Assembly (NCBI GenBank): GCA_951812925.1
Contig: OX638372.1
Coordinates: 64,621,407 to 64,685,406 of the forward strand
Length of the DNA stretch: 64,000 nt
Direction: 5' to 3'
DNA from: Calliopum simillimum
Taxonomy: Eukaryota > Arthropoda > Insecta > Diptera > Lauxaniidae
Shown: in pieces, positions 45,107 through 57,219 of the stretch
Layout of the letters: each line of letters opens with the position of its first letter
How positions within the stretch are numbered: position 1 is the first letter of the stretch
Position numbers and translations under genes: made by a program
The notes under the pieces: generated by a model
What the model saw: only the letters and a program-made list of their open reading frames with translations
Told to the model about the DNA's origin: nothing
The model's database searches: none

Positions 45107-45982
45107 CTGTGTACCAATGGTAGCGGATCTGATCTAGATCAGATCCATTTTCAAGCAAAACAAAAACAAATTGAAAACCAGTTCAGATCTTGGTTCCATT
45201 TTCTGGATCCATGAATGCGTTCGGAAATCTTTTTTGGATCAATGGAAGTGTTCAGAAAATTACAGGTTTTATTTGGCAGCACTTGCTTGACGTTTTGATA
45301 TCTGGTGTCAAAAAATTATTGAAAATTTTAACATTTCAATCAAAAAAGAACTTGACTGAAGAAAAATCACTGGATATACATATAAAATATAAATTAGAAA
45401 AACTTCATAGCATGTTTTTAAAATTTTGTTTTGGTTTTTTTATTTACACGAGCTTATTTTTTATTTATTGAAGCTTTTCATTTCACAGGCGTTGTCCTGA
45501 AAATATGTTTATGCACATAAATAAATACACCATCCCTCCTTAATAGCTTTCTTTGTTGCATTGCAACTGCAATTTTACATTTTTCGCAAGTCAAACTTGC
45601 CCTTTGCAGTATCAACAAATATATCACCAGTACCTGCAGCAGGCAATCTGTTTAAACGACCACTAATCCGCAATGACATGCAAGTTTTGTTAGTCCCTGT
45701 ATTGTCTGCACGGTTACAGCAAACCCAGGGAAACATGGAACTTTCCAACCGCGTTACCACCACGACATTAGACATTTTTCAGCTATTCCGTTTACGCGTT
45801 TACGAACGATTTTTAAATTAAATAAATTGAATTGATTTTAAAAATTTTTATTTCTAAATTCTTTTTGTTTTGACATTTGTATCTTTTCTTGCCAATGCTA
45901 CCAAGTTTTTAAAATTGAATCCGCGTGCGTTCCAATGAGTTCAGATCGGATCTGGATCAGATCCACTACCATTGGAACACAG
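45107..45982. mobile_element. TIR element (0.88 kb) carrying a captured gene piece
   Basis: The left end is TGTACCAATGGTAGCGGATC and the right end is complement of TGTTCCAATGGTAGTGGATC. Both are followed inward by GATCTAGATCAGATCC / GGATCTGGATCAGATCC. No matching duplication at the flanks. Holds the ribosomal protein pseudogene at 45575-45775. Confidence 0.75.
45575..45775 (-). pseudogene. RpL23: Ribosomal protein L23 (uL14) 5' fragment
   Basis: Minus-strand translation includes CNRADNTGTNKTCMSLRI, SGRLNRLPAAGTGDIF and AKGKFDLRK. These align with the N-terminal half of eukaryotic RpL23 (NCADNTGAKNL..., GRLNRLPAAGVGD, KGKPELRKK). The frame opens with ATG TCT, as the gene does. The DNA after it still resembles the normal N-terminal codons through a frameshift (GGAAAGTTCC...TTTCCCTGGGTTTG). 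The match stops at the LRKK position, so about half the protein is missing. No intron is seen in the covered part. It lies within a TIR element and is a captured or retrocopied remnant. Confidence 0.85.
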
Positions 45983-46427
45983 ATATCATGATCTAATTTT
46001 TTAATGGATTGAAGGTTATATATTACTGATCTAATTTGTTAAATATGAATAATCTCAGTATAACCATCTTTTTGTTATTAATAAAATTAAATACGATTTA
46101 ACTTGTTTTGCTTGTTTTGATTGCGGAAATAACTGCTTTTGCAGCTCAAGTTGAAAATAACTTGTTTTAGTTCTCTCTGCCTATAGTAATTAACTTCTTT
46201 TGCACCTACGCATATATTTCTCGGCCGATTACGGCTTTACGTTACTATTTTTACAGGGCTGCACAGTTAGTTTAACCTTTACTGTGGGTTAGTGCAAATT
46301 CTATCGTTGAAATATGTTTAATTGACCCATATTTTTTTTCTGTGCAACAATATGCATAAAATAAAATAAAATACCCACAAAAACTGTATATTCTCAAAAG
46401 ACAGGAAATAATTTATACTTAAGAATA
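45983..46427. other. Unassigned spacer
   Basis: Nothing recognised. Confidence 0.3.
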
Positions 46428-46430
46428 TTA

Positions 46431-49104
46431 TAGACGGAGAGCCAGCGCTTGGCTGACCCTCCTCATAGTATCAAAGCTGAATTTTTTTGTGAGTGTTCTT
46501 CCAATAGTAGGTATGAACTTCTGTTCTAGTGAATTCCTGAGAGGTGGTGCCTACGTGAGATATCGGGCGCAAAAGGTCGAGAAAAGCAGTTTTTTGCAAA
46601 TATCTCGCTAACGGTTATATCTACAAAAAAATAAGCTGCCACAATTTTGTAGCTCATTAAATTTCATATCGAAAATTGATGCTAATTGTTTTCGCACGAC
46701 CTATAGTTTAGGAGATATGGTCCAGTGAAATTGGAATTTCCAACCCTACATATAAAATCCATAATTTTTTTCTTCTAGTCGATTTATTTTTTAGTTTCAA
46801 ATTATGCACCAAAATTCATTCAGGCACATAGGTCGCGAAAATTAGTATCTCGCTAAAGCTTATTTCTACAAAAAAATGGTGCTCCACAATTTTGTAGCTC
46901 AGAAAATTTCATACCAAGATGTGGTGCAAATTATTTTCGTACGACAAACAGTTTAGGAGATATCCTATTTTAAGGTATTTTCCGCATACAAGTGCTCATA
47001 GTAATATGAATGTTAATTTTCAAAGTACTCTAACTACGCCTACGTCATAGTATCATGGCTGAATTTTTTTGTGGGTATTCTTTTAATAAGGAGTTCTAAC
47101 TTTTGTTTTAGTTAAATCGTGAGATGTGGTGCCTTCGCGAAATATCGGGTGCAAAAGGTAGAGAAAATCAGTTTTTTGAAAGTTGATTTTGAAATTACTA
47201 TAACTATGCCTACGTCATGGTATCATGGCTGCATTTTGTTGTGGGTATTCTTCCAATAGTGGGTACTGACTATTGTTTCAGTCCAACCGTTAAAGGTGGT
47301 GCCTTCCTGTGATATCGGGTGCAAGCCCGAGAAAATCAGTTTTTTGAAAGTTGATTTTGAAATTACTATAACTATGCCTACGTCATGGTATCATGGCTGC
47401 ATTTTTTTTGTGGGTATTTTTCCATTAGTGGGAACTGACTTTTGTTTGAGTCAAACCGTGAGATGTGGTGCCTTCCTGAGAAATCGGGTGCAAAGTTGAG
47501 AAAATCAGTTTTTTGGAAGTTGATTTTGAAATTACTATAACTATGCCTACGTCATGGTATCATGGGTATTCTTCCAATAGTGGGTACTGACTTTTGCTTC
47601 AGTCAAACCGTGAGAAGTGGTGCCTTCCTGAGATATCGGGTGCAACAGTTGAGAAAATCAGTTTTTTGAAAGTTGATTTTGAAATTACTATAACTATGCC
47701 TACGTCATGGTATCATGGCTGCATTTTTTTGAGGGTATTCTTCCAATAGTGGGTACTGACTTTTGTTTCAGTCAAACCGTGAGATGTGGTGCCTTCCTGA
47801 GAAATCGGGTGCAAAGTTGAGAAAATCAGTTTTTTGGAAGTTGATTTTGAAATTACTATAACTATGCCTACGTCATGGTATCATGGCTGCATTTTTTTGA
47901 GGGTATTCTTCCAATAGTGGGTACTGACTTTTGTTTCAGTCAAACCGTGAGAAGTGGTGCCTTCCTGAGATATCGGGTGCAACAGTTGAGAAAATCAGTT
48001 TTTTGAAAGTTGATTTTGAAATTACTATAACTATGCCTACGTCATGGTATCATGGCTGCATTTTTTTGTGGGTATGACTTTTGTTTCAGTCAAACCGTAA
48101 GAGGTGGTGCCTTCCTGAAATATCGGGTGCAAGCCCGAGAAAATCAGTTTTTGTAAAGTTGATTTTGAAATAACTATAACTATGCCTACGTCATGGTATC
48201 AAGGCTGCATTTTTTTGTGGGTATTTTTCCAATAGTGGATACTAAGTTTTGTTTTAGTCAAACCATGAGCGGTGGTGCCTTCGTGAGATATCGGGTGCGA
48301 AAGGTAGAGAAAATCAGTTTTTTGAAAGTTGATTTTCAAATTACTATAACTATGCTCGATATCTCGTGAATGCACCACCTCTCACGGTTTGACTAAAACT
48401 AAAGTTGGTACCCACTAATGGAAAAATACCCACAAAAAAATTCAACCATGATACTATGACGTAGGCGTTGTTATATTACTTTGAAAATCAACACTCATAT
48501 TATAATGCACACTTGTATGCGGAAAATACCTTAAAACAGGATATCTCCTAAACTGTTTGTCGTACGAAAATAATTCGCACCACTTTTTGATATAAAATTT
48601 TCTGAGCTACAAAATTGTGGAGCACTATTTTTTTGTAGAAATAAGCGCTAGCGAGATACTAATTTTCTCGACCTTTGTGCCTGAATAACTTTTTGAACGA
48701 CAGTGAAATTGGTCTCGAATTTTGGTGCATACTTTGAAACTATAAAATAGATCGACTAAAGAAAAAAAAATTATGGATTTTATATGTTGGATCGAAAGGT
48801 TCAATTTCACTGGACCATATCTCCTAAACTATAGGTCGTGTGAAAACAATTAGCACCAATTTTCGATATGATATTCAATGAGCTTCAAAATTGTGGAAGT
48901 TAATTTTTTTGTAGATATAACCGTTAGCGTGATATTTGCAAAAAACTGTTTTTCTCGATCTTTTGCGCCCGATATCTCACGTAGGCACCACCTCTCAGGA
49001 ATTCACTAGAACAGAAGTTCATACCTACTATTGGAAGAACACTCACAAAAAAATTCAGCTTTGATACTATGAGGAGGGTCAGCCAAGCGCTGGCTCTTAG
49101 TCTA
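46431..49104. mobile_element. Large foldback with TTA flanks and internal tandem array
   Basis: Ends TAGACGGAGAGCCAGCGC and complement of TAGACTAAGAGCCAGCGC, with TTA at 46428-46430 and 49105-49107. Arms of 0.55-0.7 kb (46431-46990 and 48365-49104) match through GAGGTGGTGCCTACGTGAGA, GTTTAGGAGATATGGTCCAG and ACTTGTATGCGGAAAATACC. The 3-bp TTA duplication hints at PIF/Harbinger (inference). No transposase gene. Confidence 0.85.
47030..48360 (+). repeat. About 170-bp tandem array, eight units
   Basis: Units begin near 47035, 47205, 47372, 47544, 47696, 47867, 48037 and 48180 with ATGCCTACGTCATGGTATCA. They contain ATTCTTCCAATAGTGGGTAC, GTCAAACCGTGAGA, GATATCGGGTGCAA and GAAAATCAGTTTTTTG. Units 4 and 7 are shorter. 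The unit is itself derived from the element's arm. Confidence 0.92.
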
Positions 49105-49264
49105 TTACGTGATAAATGTAATGACAATTTTCAATTTTCGATTCCTATTGTTATTAAAAATGGCATTACAAAAAATGTTGCATCAGTTTTTTACTTATTT
49201 ATGCATAATTAACTAATAAGGGTGTAACCTTTGGCCTGGCCAAACATTAAATACCCTACACTGC

Positions 49265-51667
49265 AGGGGGGTTACTCTGTAACTCGAATGCGAATGCAAA
49301 CATCTTCGCATTCGAGCAAGTGCTACTTTGTAATTCGAATTTCGCATTCCGTATTTCAATTATCGCATTCACATTTTGCCCTTTTTCCCTTTTCGGATTT
49401 TCTAAACTCTCTAATGCGAATGCGGGTGTCAAAACCGTTCGAATTTCGGATACTTCATGCGACAGCTTATAAGCAAACGCAAGCAATGCGAAAAGGCGGG
49501 ATTCTAAGATATCTGCTTTGACTAATATATTTATCTTCTCTTCTTATACGAGATAAAATTGTATGTACTTATGTACCTATGTACTTATGTATGTTTGGAA
49601 CGGGCAAAACTTTTCTCGAAAACGGCCACAGCGATTTTAATAAAACACCGGATAATGTTAGATATTAACATACAATGGAGAATGAGTAAGGTCTGAACTT
49701 TGTAAATGCTCACCATGGTGCGTGGCACCGCCCTAAATTTTAAATGTGATTTGGTCATAACTCGCAAACTATTCAAGGTATTTGAATGAAATTTGGGGAG
49801 CCAGTACTCCTTAATAATACCTTAAAACAAACAAAAAGTGGGCGGAATCGAATAAGTGCCACGCCCACTTTTTAACCCTTGAAAACTTTGATTCAATATT
49901 ACTCGAAAACGACTCCAATAATTTTGATAAAAATTTAGGAGGTGTTACCTCTACAAACAAGTATTAATATGTGGTATGCTGTTATATTGGGAAAACTCGT
50001 TGAAGGGCGTGGCACCGCCCACAAAAATATAAAACGGTATAAAAAGAAAACTAACAAAGCAATCATTCTAAAATTAACTGTGGGGAGCCCACTTGCTATA
50101 AGGCATTTCTGATCTGAAAGTGGGCAAAATATCGCCATTGCGCGTGGAACCTCCCATACAAGCAAAATACGTTAAATGCTATTTCTCGCAAATGTTACAA
50201 GGTTTTTAAATGAAATTTGGTATGTAGGTACTGCTTAATAATACCTTGTAATAAACGAAAAGTGGGCGGGATCGAATAAGTGCCACGCCCACTTTTTGAC
50301 CCTTGAAAATTTTAATTCAATATTAATCGAAAACGACTCCAACAATTTTAATGAAAATTTAAGAGATTGTACCCCTGAAAACAAGTATTAACATGTGATA
50401 TGCCGTTATATTGGAAAAACTCGTGAAGGGCGTGGCACCGCCCACAGAAATATAAAACGCTTTAAAAAGAAAACTACTAAAGAAATGTTTCTAAATTTAA
50501 CTGTAGGGAGTCTTCTTGCTATTAGGAACCTACCGGCAAAGTTTCGCCGGTTCGCGTGGAAATAGCCTTTCGGATTTTTCCGATAAGTCTCTCACTTTCC
50601 GAGTTATGATACATACAACGAAAAATTTTGGGTGCGTGGCATATCCCATTTATTTATTTTAGGGCATTCTATTTCACCAAAAAAAATGTTAAGCTTTTGA
50701 TATTTTCTATACGATTCGATACTTTGCGAGTTTTTTCTTATTATTATTCTCATCGATTAATATATCAATTTCAAAGGATGACCATACGAGTATTTTAAAA
50801 AAAAGCTTTGAATAAAAACTTCGACTAAAATAATAAGTTCAGATTTTTCACCGAGCAGGGATCGGTCTCCAGGTACTTTAGTTGTTATGATCTGTTTTAA
50901 TTCTTTTTGACTAAATCTACTCCACTAAAGATTCCAAATTAAGTTTCCGGGAACATTTCGGTAACGTGCCCCTCTACAGAAATACCATCATTTAATTTTA
51001 TGAGATCCTAGAAAAAATGAAAAAAATTCATCACGTATAAAAATGCATTTTATTTTTAACATATTTATTTGGTGTTTTATTTCATGGACCATTCTCCTAA
51101 ATATATAACTTCCTCGAAGCCATACACGTAAATCTAACGTGAAATCACCACTTTGTATGACAGCGGATTTTTGCTTGATTTTCGAAATGCATGGAATTTC
51201 ATGGTAGCCATGGTAGTGACAAATTTACATCCTTTCAAAAACTGAAAAAAATATCAGACCGTGGGTACATCCATGCCCAACCACGGGGCAAAGCCAACGA
51301 TCCGCTGTCGGTGTGACCACATAGGACATATATCTTGAATATTTTTTAGCCAACTATTTGTCGCTGTCTCAGTATACTGCGTAAAAACATTTTCCACAAT
51401 TCTGGATCCATTAGTATGTTTAAATTATTGAATTTTCTTGAATTCTTTTTTGAATTTATTAAAAATTTGTATATGACGGAATTTTATTTATTTTAATTTT
51501 TGACATTTTTGAAAAGTAATGTATACTTTTTATAAATATTTAAAGGCTGCGAAAATGTGAACATTTTTAATCATGCGAACGAGTTACGGTGTACGAATTT
51601 ATTTTCGCATCGCATTTGGTTTTCGCATTGCACTGCTTTTCGTATCGCATTAGATAGTAACCCCCTG
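49265..51667. mobile_element. TIR element inserted in copy C (2.4 kb)
   Basis: Ends GGGGGTTACTCTGTAACTC and complement of GGGGGTTACTATCTAATGC. Subterminal GAATGCGAATGC / GCATTCGCAT-type repeats follow on both sides. The mini-me consensus CACTGCAGTATTT is split here. The interior has a 0.43-kb duplication and no recognised gene. Confidence 0.75.
49740..50520. repeat. 0.43-kb direct duplication
   Basis: ATCGAATAAGTGCCACGCCC occurs at about 49848 and 50274. AAGGGCGTGGCACCGCCCAC occurs near 50002 and 50433. The intervening sequence aligns too (ACTCGAAAACGACTCCAA type, AATATAAAACG). Offset is about 430 bp. Confidence 0.8.
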
Positions 51668-51844
51668 TATTTCGAAAATTTTGCTTGTACGGGAGTTGCC
51701 ATGCCCTCGTGTCCGAGTTCACTCAGTTTTTGTTTAGAGCTTGCATTTATAGTTCTTAGTGTCCGATCCAAATTTGGTTGGATTATCTCATAAAACGTTT
51801 TCAGTATAGCGTTTTGAAGTTTTTGCTTATATGGGAGGTGTCAC

Positions 51845-52523
51845 ACTAGGCATGCGCTTATTTTACGATTTTCTGATTTTCGTTCATGCCGCCCCCTGAA
51901 ATCCTTCTAATGGTCATAAAAACAAATACTATGAAGTTTCACGGCGATCGGATAACGATAACCCGGCCCGCAAGAGAGGTCAAGGTCAAGTTGAGGTTTC
52001 AGGCAAAAAATAATGAAAATTTTTTTTAAACTTAATAAAATTAGTCAAAGCATAACTTTATCTTATAGCAAATTGAAATACCTTTGCAACAAGCTATAAT
52101 TATTTAAAAACGGGTAATAAATGCGAATTCTATGAATTTTTCTTTAACGGCATTAGCAAAATTGCCGCAAAATACCAAATGTAGTAGAATAGCATTTTGC
52201 GGCAATTTTGCTAATGTCGATAAAAGAAAAATTCATAGAATTCGTATTTATTACCCGATTTTAAACAATTATAGCTTGTTGGAAATGTATTTCAATTTGC
52301 TATGGAATAAAGTTATGCTTTGACTAATTTAATTAAGTTTAAAAAAAATTTTCATTATTTTTTGCCTGAAACCTCAACTTGACCTTGACCTCTCTTGCGG
52401 GCCGGGTTATCGTTATCCGATCGCCGTGAAACTTCATAGTATTTGTTTTTATGACCATTAGAAGGATTTCAGGGGGCGGCATGAACGAAAATCAGAAAAT
52501 CGTAAAATAAGCGCATGCCTAGT
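51845..52523. mobile_element. Near-perfect hairpin element (679 bp), 5-bp duplication
   Basis: The two halves, joined near 52184, are almost identical inverted copies. The ends are ACTAGGCATGCGCTTATTTT and complement. GTCAC is exact at 51840-51844 and 52524-52528 and interrupts the mini-me repeat. Shared inner blocks include TCATGCCGCCCCCTGAAATC, CGGATAACGATAACCCGGCC and TTGCCGCAAAAT. Non-coding. Confidence 0.92.
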
Positions 52524-52944
52524 GTCACACCCTCTTGTCCGAATTTGCATTGTTTTTTTTTAAGCTTTCGCTTACAATTCGTAGTATTTGTGTGAATTTT
52601 GGTTGCATTGTCGTGAAAAATACTCTCAAAGTTGCATTTTGATTATGTTTTTTGTATGGGCGGTAGGCGTGTCCGTTGACCGATTTCGGTCATTTTCAAT
52701 CCCATGATTAATCTTTGACGACGGAGGCGGTGTACTGAATTTCATTGGATTATCTTGCTAAGTTTTCTCAGAAAATGTATTTCCACGAACACCCAGCCAG
52801 CCAGACAGACGGACATGGTTATATGGACTCACGAGGTGTAGCTGATCAAGAATAAATATAATTTTATATATCTGCCACGCATCCTTCTCTGCGTTACAAA
52901 CGAAGGGACAAAGTGAATTAACCCTGCGTGTAGGGTATAAAAAT

Positions 52945-55085
52945 GTGTTATTAAATCCCTTAACAACCTGGATGAATAATTGTTAATGGTATCAAATAAC
53001 CAACTATGTGGTTTCTTACTCACTAAACATTACCTTAACATTTTTCTAATTGGATCAATACTTTTCGCGTTATCAACCACTGAAATAAACGTTATTGGAC
53101 TGCACACAAAAGTTTAAATTTATCTCTGTATGGAGTTGAGATACTTGTACTTCAAAGGATGATAATTCGAAAATTAAAAATCAAATTTAAAAAGTTAAGA
53201 GTTATATGAAAAGACTATGGCTATTCGATGCTTTTGGCAAAAATTAAAAACGACGTTTACTGAAAATAAGACATATCACAGAAATAAAATAGGAAAATAG
53301 GAGTTTTCAAATGCCCATAAACTGTTGCAAAGTTTGAAAAAAAAAGAAAAGTTTTCAATTTAAAGGCATAAGCAATTACACTAGTTTGCATGACAGTTGC
53401 TCCATCATTTTTAATGTACAAAGTGTAAAGGTGAAGGGTCGGAGTTCTAAATCGGAATAATGCAAAGTAAAACATTAGTTTTTTTTTAAAACGTTATAAA
53501 ACTTTAGTTTAATGGTAATTCACGAAAAAGGTACACAATATTTTACAATACAAGAAGAATCCCACGCTGCTGTCGATGAATTCAACAATAAGTTGTTGGC
53601 TATGGGTGAACTCTGTGGGGATGATTTTGTACAACGCTGATTTCTATGGGGTGTGTTGATTTGGGCCCAATATTCTGCTGACTTGTGACTGTATTCTTGT
53701 TGTTGAGTGTTGTCTCGTAAAATTTCCTTCGTTTGGTGCTGTTTTGTGCTCTCTTGAATCTTGCTGTTTGTTTACGTTTAATTAAACTTGGTGACTACTT
53801 GTGTGATGTTCTTTGTGTTACTTGTTGGAAATCAATGATGATGGCAGCGATCAAACGAAAACCCCAATTCGGGTTTTCGTTCAATGCGATAGCAGCGCTT
53901 TCAATGTGGGCGGCCGTTAGCAGAAACAATTTCGGCTTCGTAACAGAGCAATGGTGGTGCATTAGTTTAGCGACTGGCACTTCGTTTGAGAGTTGCATCA
54001 ATCATGACGTCCTCGGTTCAACTTCTGCCCAAAACGCAAAAAGTTTTTCAACTTGCAATTTTTCAATTATTATTAATTTAGTAAAATAAATATAATTATA
54101 ATTATAGCAAAAATAGTCCGATGAGTCTTTGTGGCGAAAGACGAAACATATGTCACTATAGCCGCGTTTTTAATCCGTTCCTTAATTCGTCATAATTATG
54201 TGTTAGAAAAATGCATTTATAGATTTATATGAAAATCGGTCTTTGCAAATATATGACTGACTGAAAGTCATATTAAGCAATAGAATCTCAAAAATTCAAA
54301 TTAAAAATATTCGGTTCCGACTCCAGTAAAATCACCATCGTAATATCCTTTTTGTTCAGCTTTTCCACGCCTAACGCTACAAGATTAAGATTGGCCATCT
54401 CGGATTTTGCTGAAATTTACTTAGTGTATGGATAACTCTGCAAAATTTTGACTCGAGAAAACAGCAAAAAGAAAACTTTTTCAAAGGCCGCAAATAGTTA
54501 ACAGTCTTGAAGTTCCCATAATAAAGTACGACGGTAGAACGGATCTTGATATGGTATTTGAAAGAACTAGTTTTTTCCTTCAAAATCCATTTTTTATTAT
54601 TTCAAAACCTTAGTACAGTTTTCAAAATGATATTTTTTAAAAAAGGCCTGACGAATTTGATTTGATTTTTTCTCCACAGTGTTAAAAAAACACTAAAGAA
54701 AAACCATCCATAAGAATTCCAACTGAGCACTCATGTTTAGGTCGAACAATCCATTCCACCGCCGTGAAATGTAATGAAAATGATAAATCACTTTGAATTT
54801 ATAATTTCCCATATTAAATTTCAAAAATAAATTTAAGAACATCCACGGTAAAGGCGTATCACAGCAAAGGATCTCTGCACTTAAACTGACGTAGAAGCTT
54901 CAAAATAAAATTTAAACTTTTTTCCGCTTAAAGTGTTGTTTTATTTGTATATGTGAATTGAACCTTGGGATTTTATACCACGGTAAAGACATATAGTACA
55001 AGCAAAATAGCACAAAAAAATGAGCATCTGGCGATTTTTAGAAAGGTGCTTGAATCGTCTTGGTTATTGTTAAGCGTGTGAAGCT
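52945..55085. other. Unassigned stretch
   Basis: The frame at 53733-54089 (118 codons) and the opposite one at 53795-54001 have balanced composition, but neither shows a recognised domain or start context. 53530-54090 is less AT-rich than its surroundings and may be an eroded element or an untranslated region. No gene is called. Confidence 0.3.
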
Positions 55086-55124
55086 GAAGCTAAAACTCGA
55101 TTTGCGGGACACAGGGGGGTGTGC

Positions 55125-56065
55125 GATCGCCGCCATCTTGAAAAGAAGGGTGTAATGTTCTTTCTTCATTTACATGGAAGCTGTTCATTTTTTCGGAAAA
55201 ACACATTGACACTTTTGTGCTGACAAAAAATCAATCTTCATTTTTTATAATGAACTTTTTACTTTAACTTTATTATTTTCCAAGTTATTAACGAAAAACT
55301 GAAAAATTTAATGGGTTGTTTTTGTTCAACCTTTAATTGCCATCAAAGTGTTTATTTTACGGAAAATATGCTTTTATGCTTTTTTGTAGAGCAGTTTCAG
55401 ACGAACAACCTGACATATATTTTGGTAAGGGTAGAGCGTTCATATCCATTTTTTAATGGAGTCTTTTTTTTGCTTAACCGACCAAGGCTCGACTTGACAT
55501 CTCCGATTTGTATGAAAATTGGTGGAATGTTAGTATTTGACACACATATAACTGTGGTAAAATGATTTTCCAAAATTCCGAAAATTTCCAAGATGGCGGC
55601 CACACGAAGTTCGATACAACCTTTGGATACTCACACATTTGAAAATTCATAGCTCCTCGGTTTTTTATTCGATTTTAATGAAATTTTCAGGGTTTCTGTA
55701 GAAAAGTATGTGCTTTTGAAAAAAAAAGACTCCACTCAAAAATGGATATGAACGCTCTACCCTTACCAAAATATATGTCAATTTGTTCGTCTGAAACTGT
55801 TCTACAAAAAAGCATAGAAGCATATTTTCCGTAAAATAAACACTTTGATGGCAATTAAAGGTTGAACAAAAACAACCCATTAAATTTTTCAGTTTTTCGT
55901 TAATTACTTGGAAAATAATAAAGTTAAAGTAAAAAGTTCATTATAAAAAATGAAGATTGATTTTTTGTCAGCACAAAAGTGTCAATGTGTTTTTCCGAAA
56001 AAATGAACAGCTTCCATGTAAATGAAGAAAGAACATTACACCCTTCTTTTCAAGATGGAGGCAAT
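55125..56065. mobile_element. Foldback FB6 (0.94 kb)
   Basis: Arms 55125-55460 and 55735-56065 are near-identical inverted copies: CATCTTGAAAAGAAGGGTGT, GAAGCTGTTCATTTTTTCGG, TGGGTTGTTTTTGTTCAACC and GGTAAGGGTAGAGCGTTCAT. The loop (55461-55734) contains AAGATGGCGGCC. Two frames giving the same peptide on opposite strands are mirror images, not genes. Confidence 0.85.
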
Positions 56066-56426
56066 TCAAGGTTGAACAAAAACAACCCCTTAAATTTTTC
56101 ACAGAAGTTTTGTTGATGATTTCAAATTGATGGCATGTATGTAGTTCAAAAAATTATATTGGTCAAAGAACATTTTATTATGGCACATAATGTGCATGAC
56201 ATTGCTTTTGTCTCTTTATGGACTTATTATCTTTGTATTTAAAAATTCTGATTCTAACACATATGATGACATACATATCTGTGGACTTTTGACAAAACAA
56301 CCTAAGTCGAGATAAGACAATTCTTCAGGATTTTAGTCCTAAATATAAAACATAAATACGCTTCTATTGGTATAATCGCCATGTCTCTATGATTTCTTGT
56401 TCCAGAGGTATAAAGGTGTCCCATAA

Positions 56427-56871
56427 CACAGGCCCACAAAAAAACAGTACCTTGCGCGAAAGATCAGACCACTTGAACTTTATGTTTTCGGGGTCGCTGA
56501 ATCTGAATTTCTGATTTGTGAAAAAACTCGAACCAACTCCGCTATTCTGACACCATATTCGGACTCAGCGACCCCGAAAACATAAATTTCAGGTGGTCTG
56601 ATCGTTCGCGCAGGGAATTTTTTTTTGTAGTCCTGTGCACAGGCCAAAAAAGAAAAAAAAAAAAAAAAGTACCCTGCCACCGGAACTTTATGTTTTCGGG
56701 GTCGTTGAACCCGAATATGGTGCCAGAATAGCGAAGGTGGTTCGCGTTTTTTCAGAAATCAACAATAATGCTGAAAATTAGAGATTTTTTCTGGGTTCAG
56801 CGACGCCGAAAACATAAAGTTCAGGTGGTCTGATCTTTCGCGCATGGTACTTTTTTTTTTTGTAAGCCTGT
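56427..56871. mobile_element. MITE (445 bp) with TAA flanks
   Basis: Ends CACAGGCCCACAAAAAAA and complement of CACAGGCTTACAAAAAAA, with TAA at 56424-56426 and 56872-56874. TTTATGTTTTCGGGGTCGCT occurs four times, alternating in orientation (56481, 56560, 56688, 56800), so the element is a double palindrome. Confidence 0.8.
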
Positions 56872-56874
56872 GTA

Positions 56875-57219
56875 ATTTACGATTTGAACTTGGTGCCATT
56901 CGTGCGGTGAAGTGTTATGAACCAAAAGAAAAAAATAATTTGACAGCTGACACTTTAAAATTAGTAATAATGTATGGAAAGAGGAGATCAACGAAATTGA
57001 GCCATATTATTTAAAAGTAGTTAATCAGTTTTTTGGCTTTCCTGAAAAGTTGCCAATTTCGTGTTAGGTTGTTTTGTCAAAAGTCCACAGATATATATGT
57101 CAAAAACAAATTTTAAAATTTTTTTCTCTTCCTCTGGACATTATAGAGTTTCTTTCATTTACTTTTGGTGCGTGTCAACATTGAAGGAAAAAAAGATGAT
57201 CAATTTTAATTTTGAATTT
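56875..57219. other. Region 3' of the LITAF-like gene
   Basis: AT-rich, without further coding match. It should contain the gene's 3' untranslated region; AATAAA-like sites are too common in this composition to choose one. Confidence 0.35.

Larger units (their letters stand above)
49210..52940 (+). mobile_element. mini-me / DINE-1-like element, copy C (split)
   Basis: Left end CTAATAAGGGTGTAACCTTT with GGCCTGGCCAAACATTAAAT and CCCTACACTGCAG (49210-49265). It resumes at 51668 with ATTTCGAAAATTTTGCTTG and central units, is interrupted again, and resumes at 52524 with CACACCCTCTTGTCC. It ends with GGGCGGTAGGCGTGTCCGTT, CAGCCAGCCAGACAGACGGA, core and TGTAGGGTATA. Two younger insertions account for the gaps. 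Confidence 0.85.

Noticed and set aside
53733..54089. 118-codon open frame on the plus strand as a gene
   Set aside because: No domain, no splice or start context, and an equally open frame on the other strand; composition alone explains it.
55311..55880. Two nearly identical Cys-rich peptides on opposite strands
   Set aside because: They come from the inverted arms of FB6.
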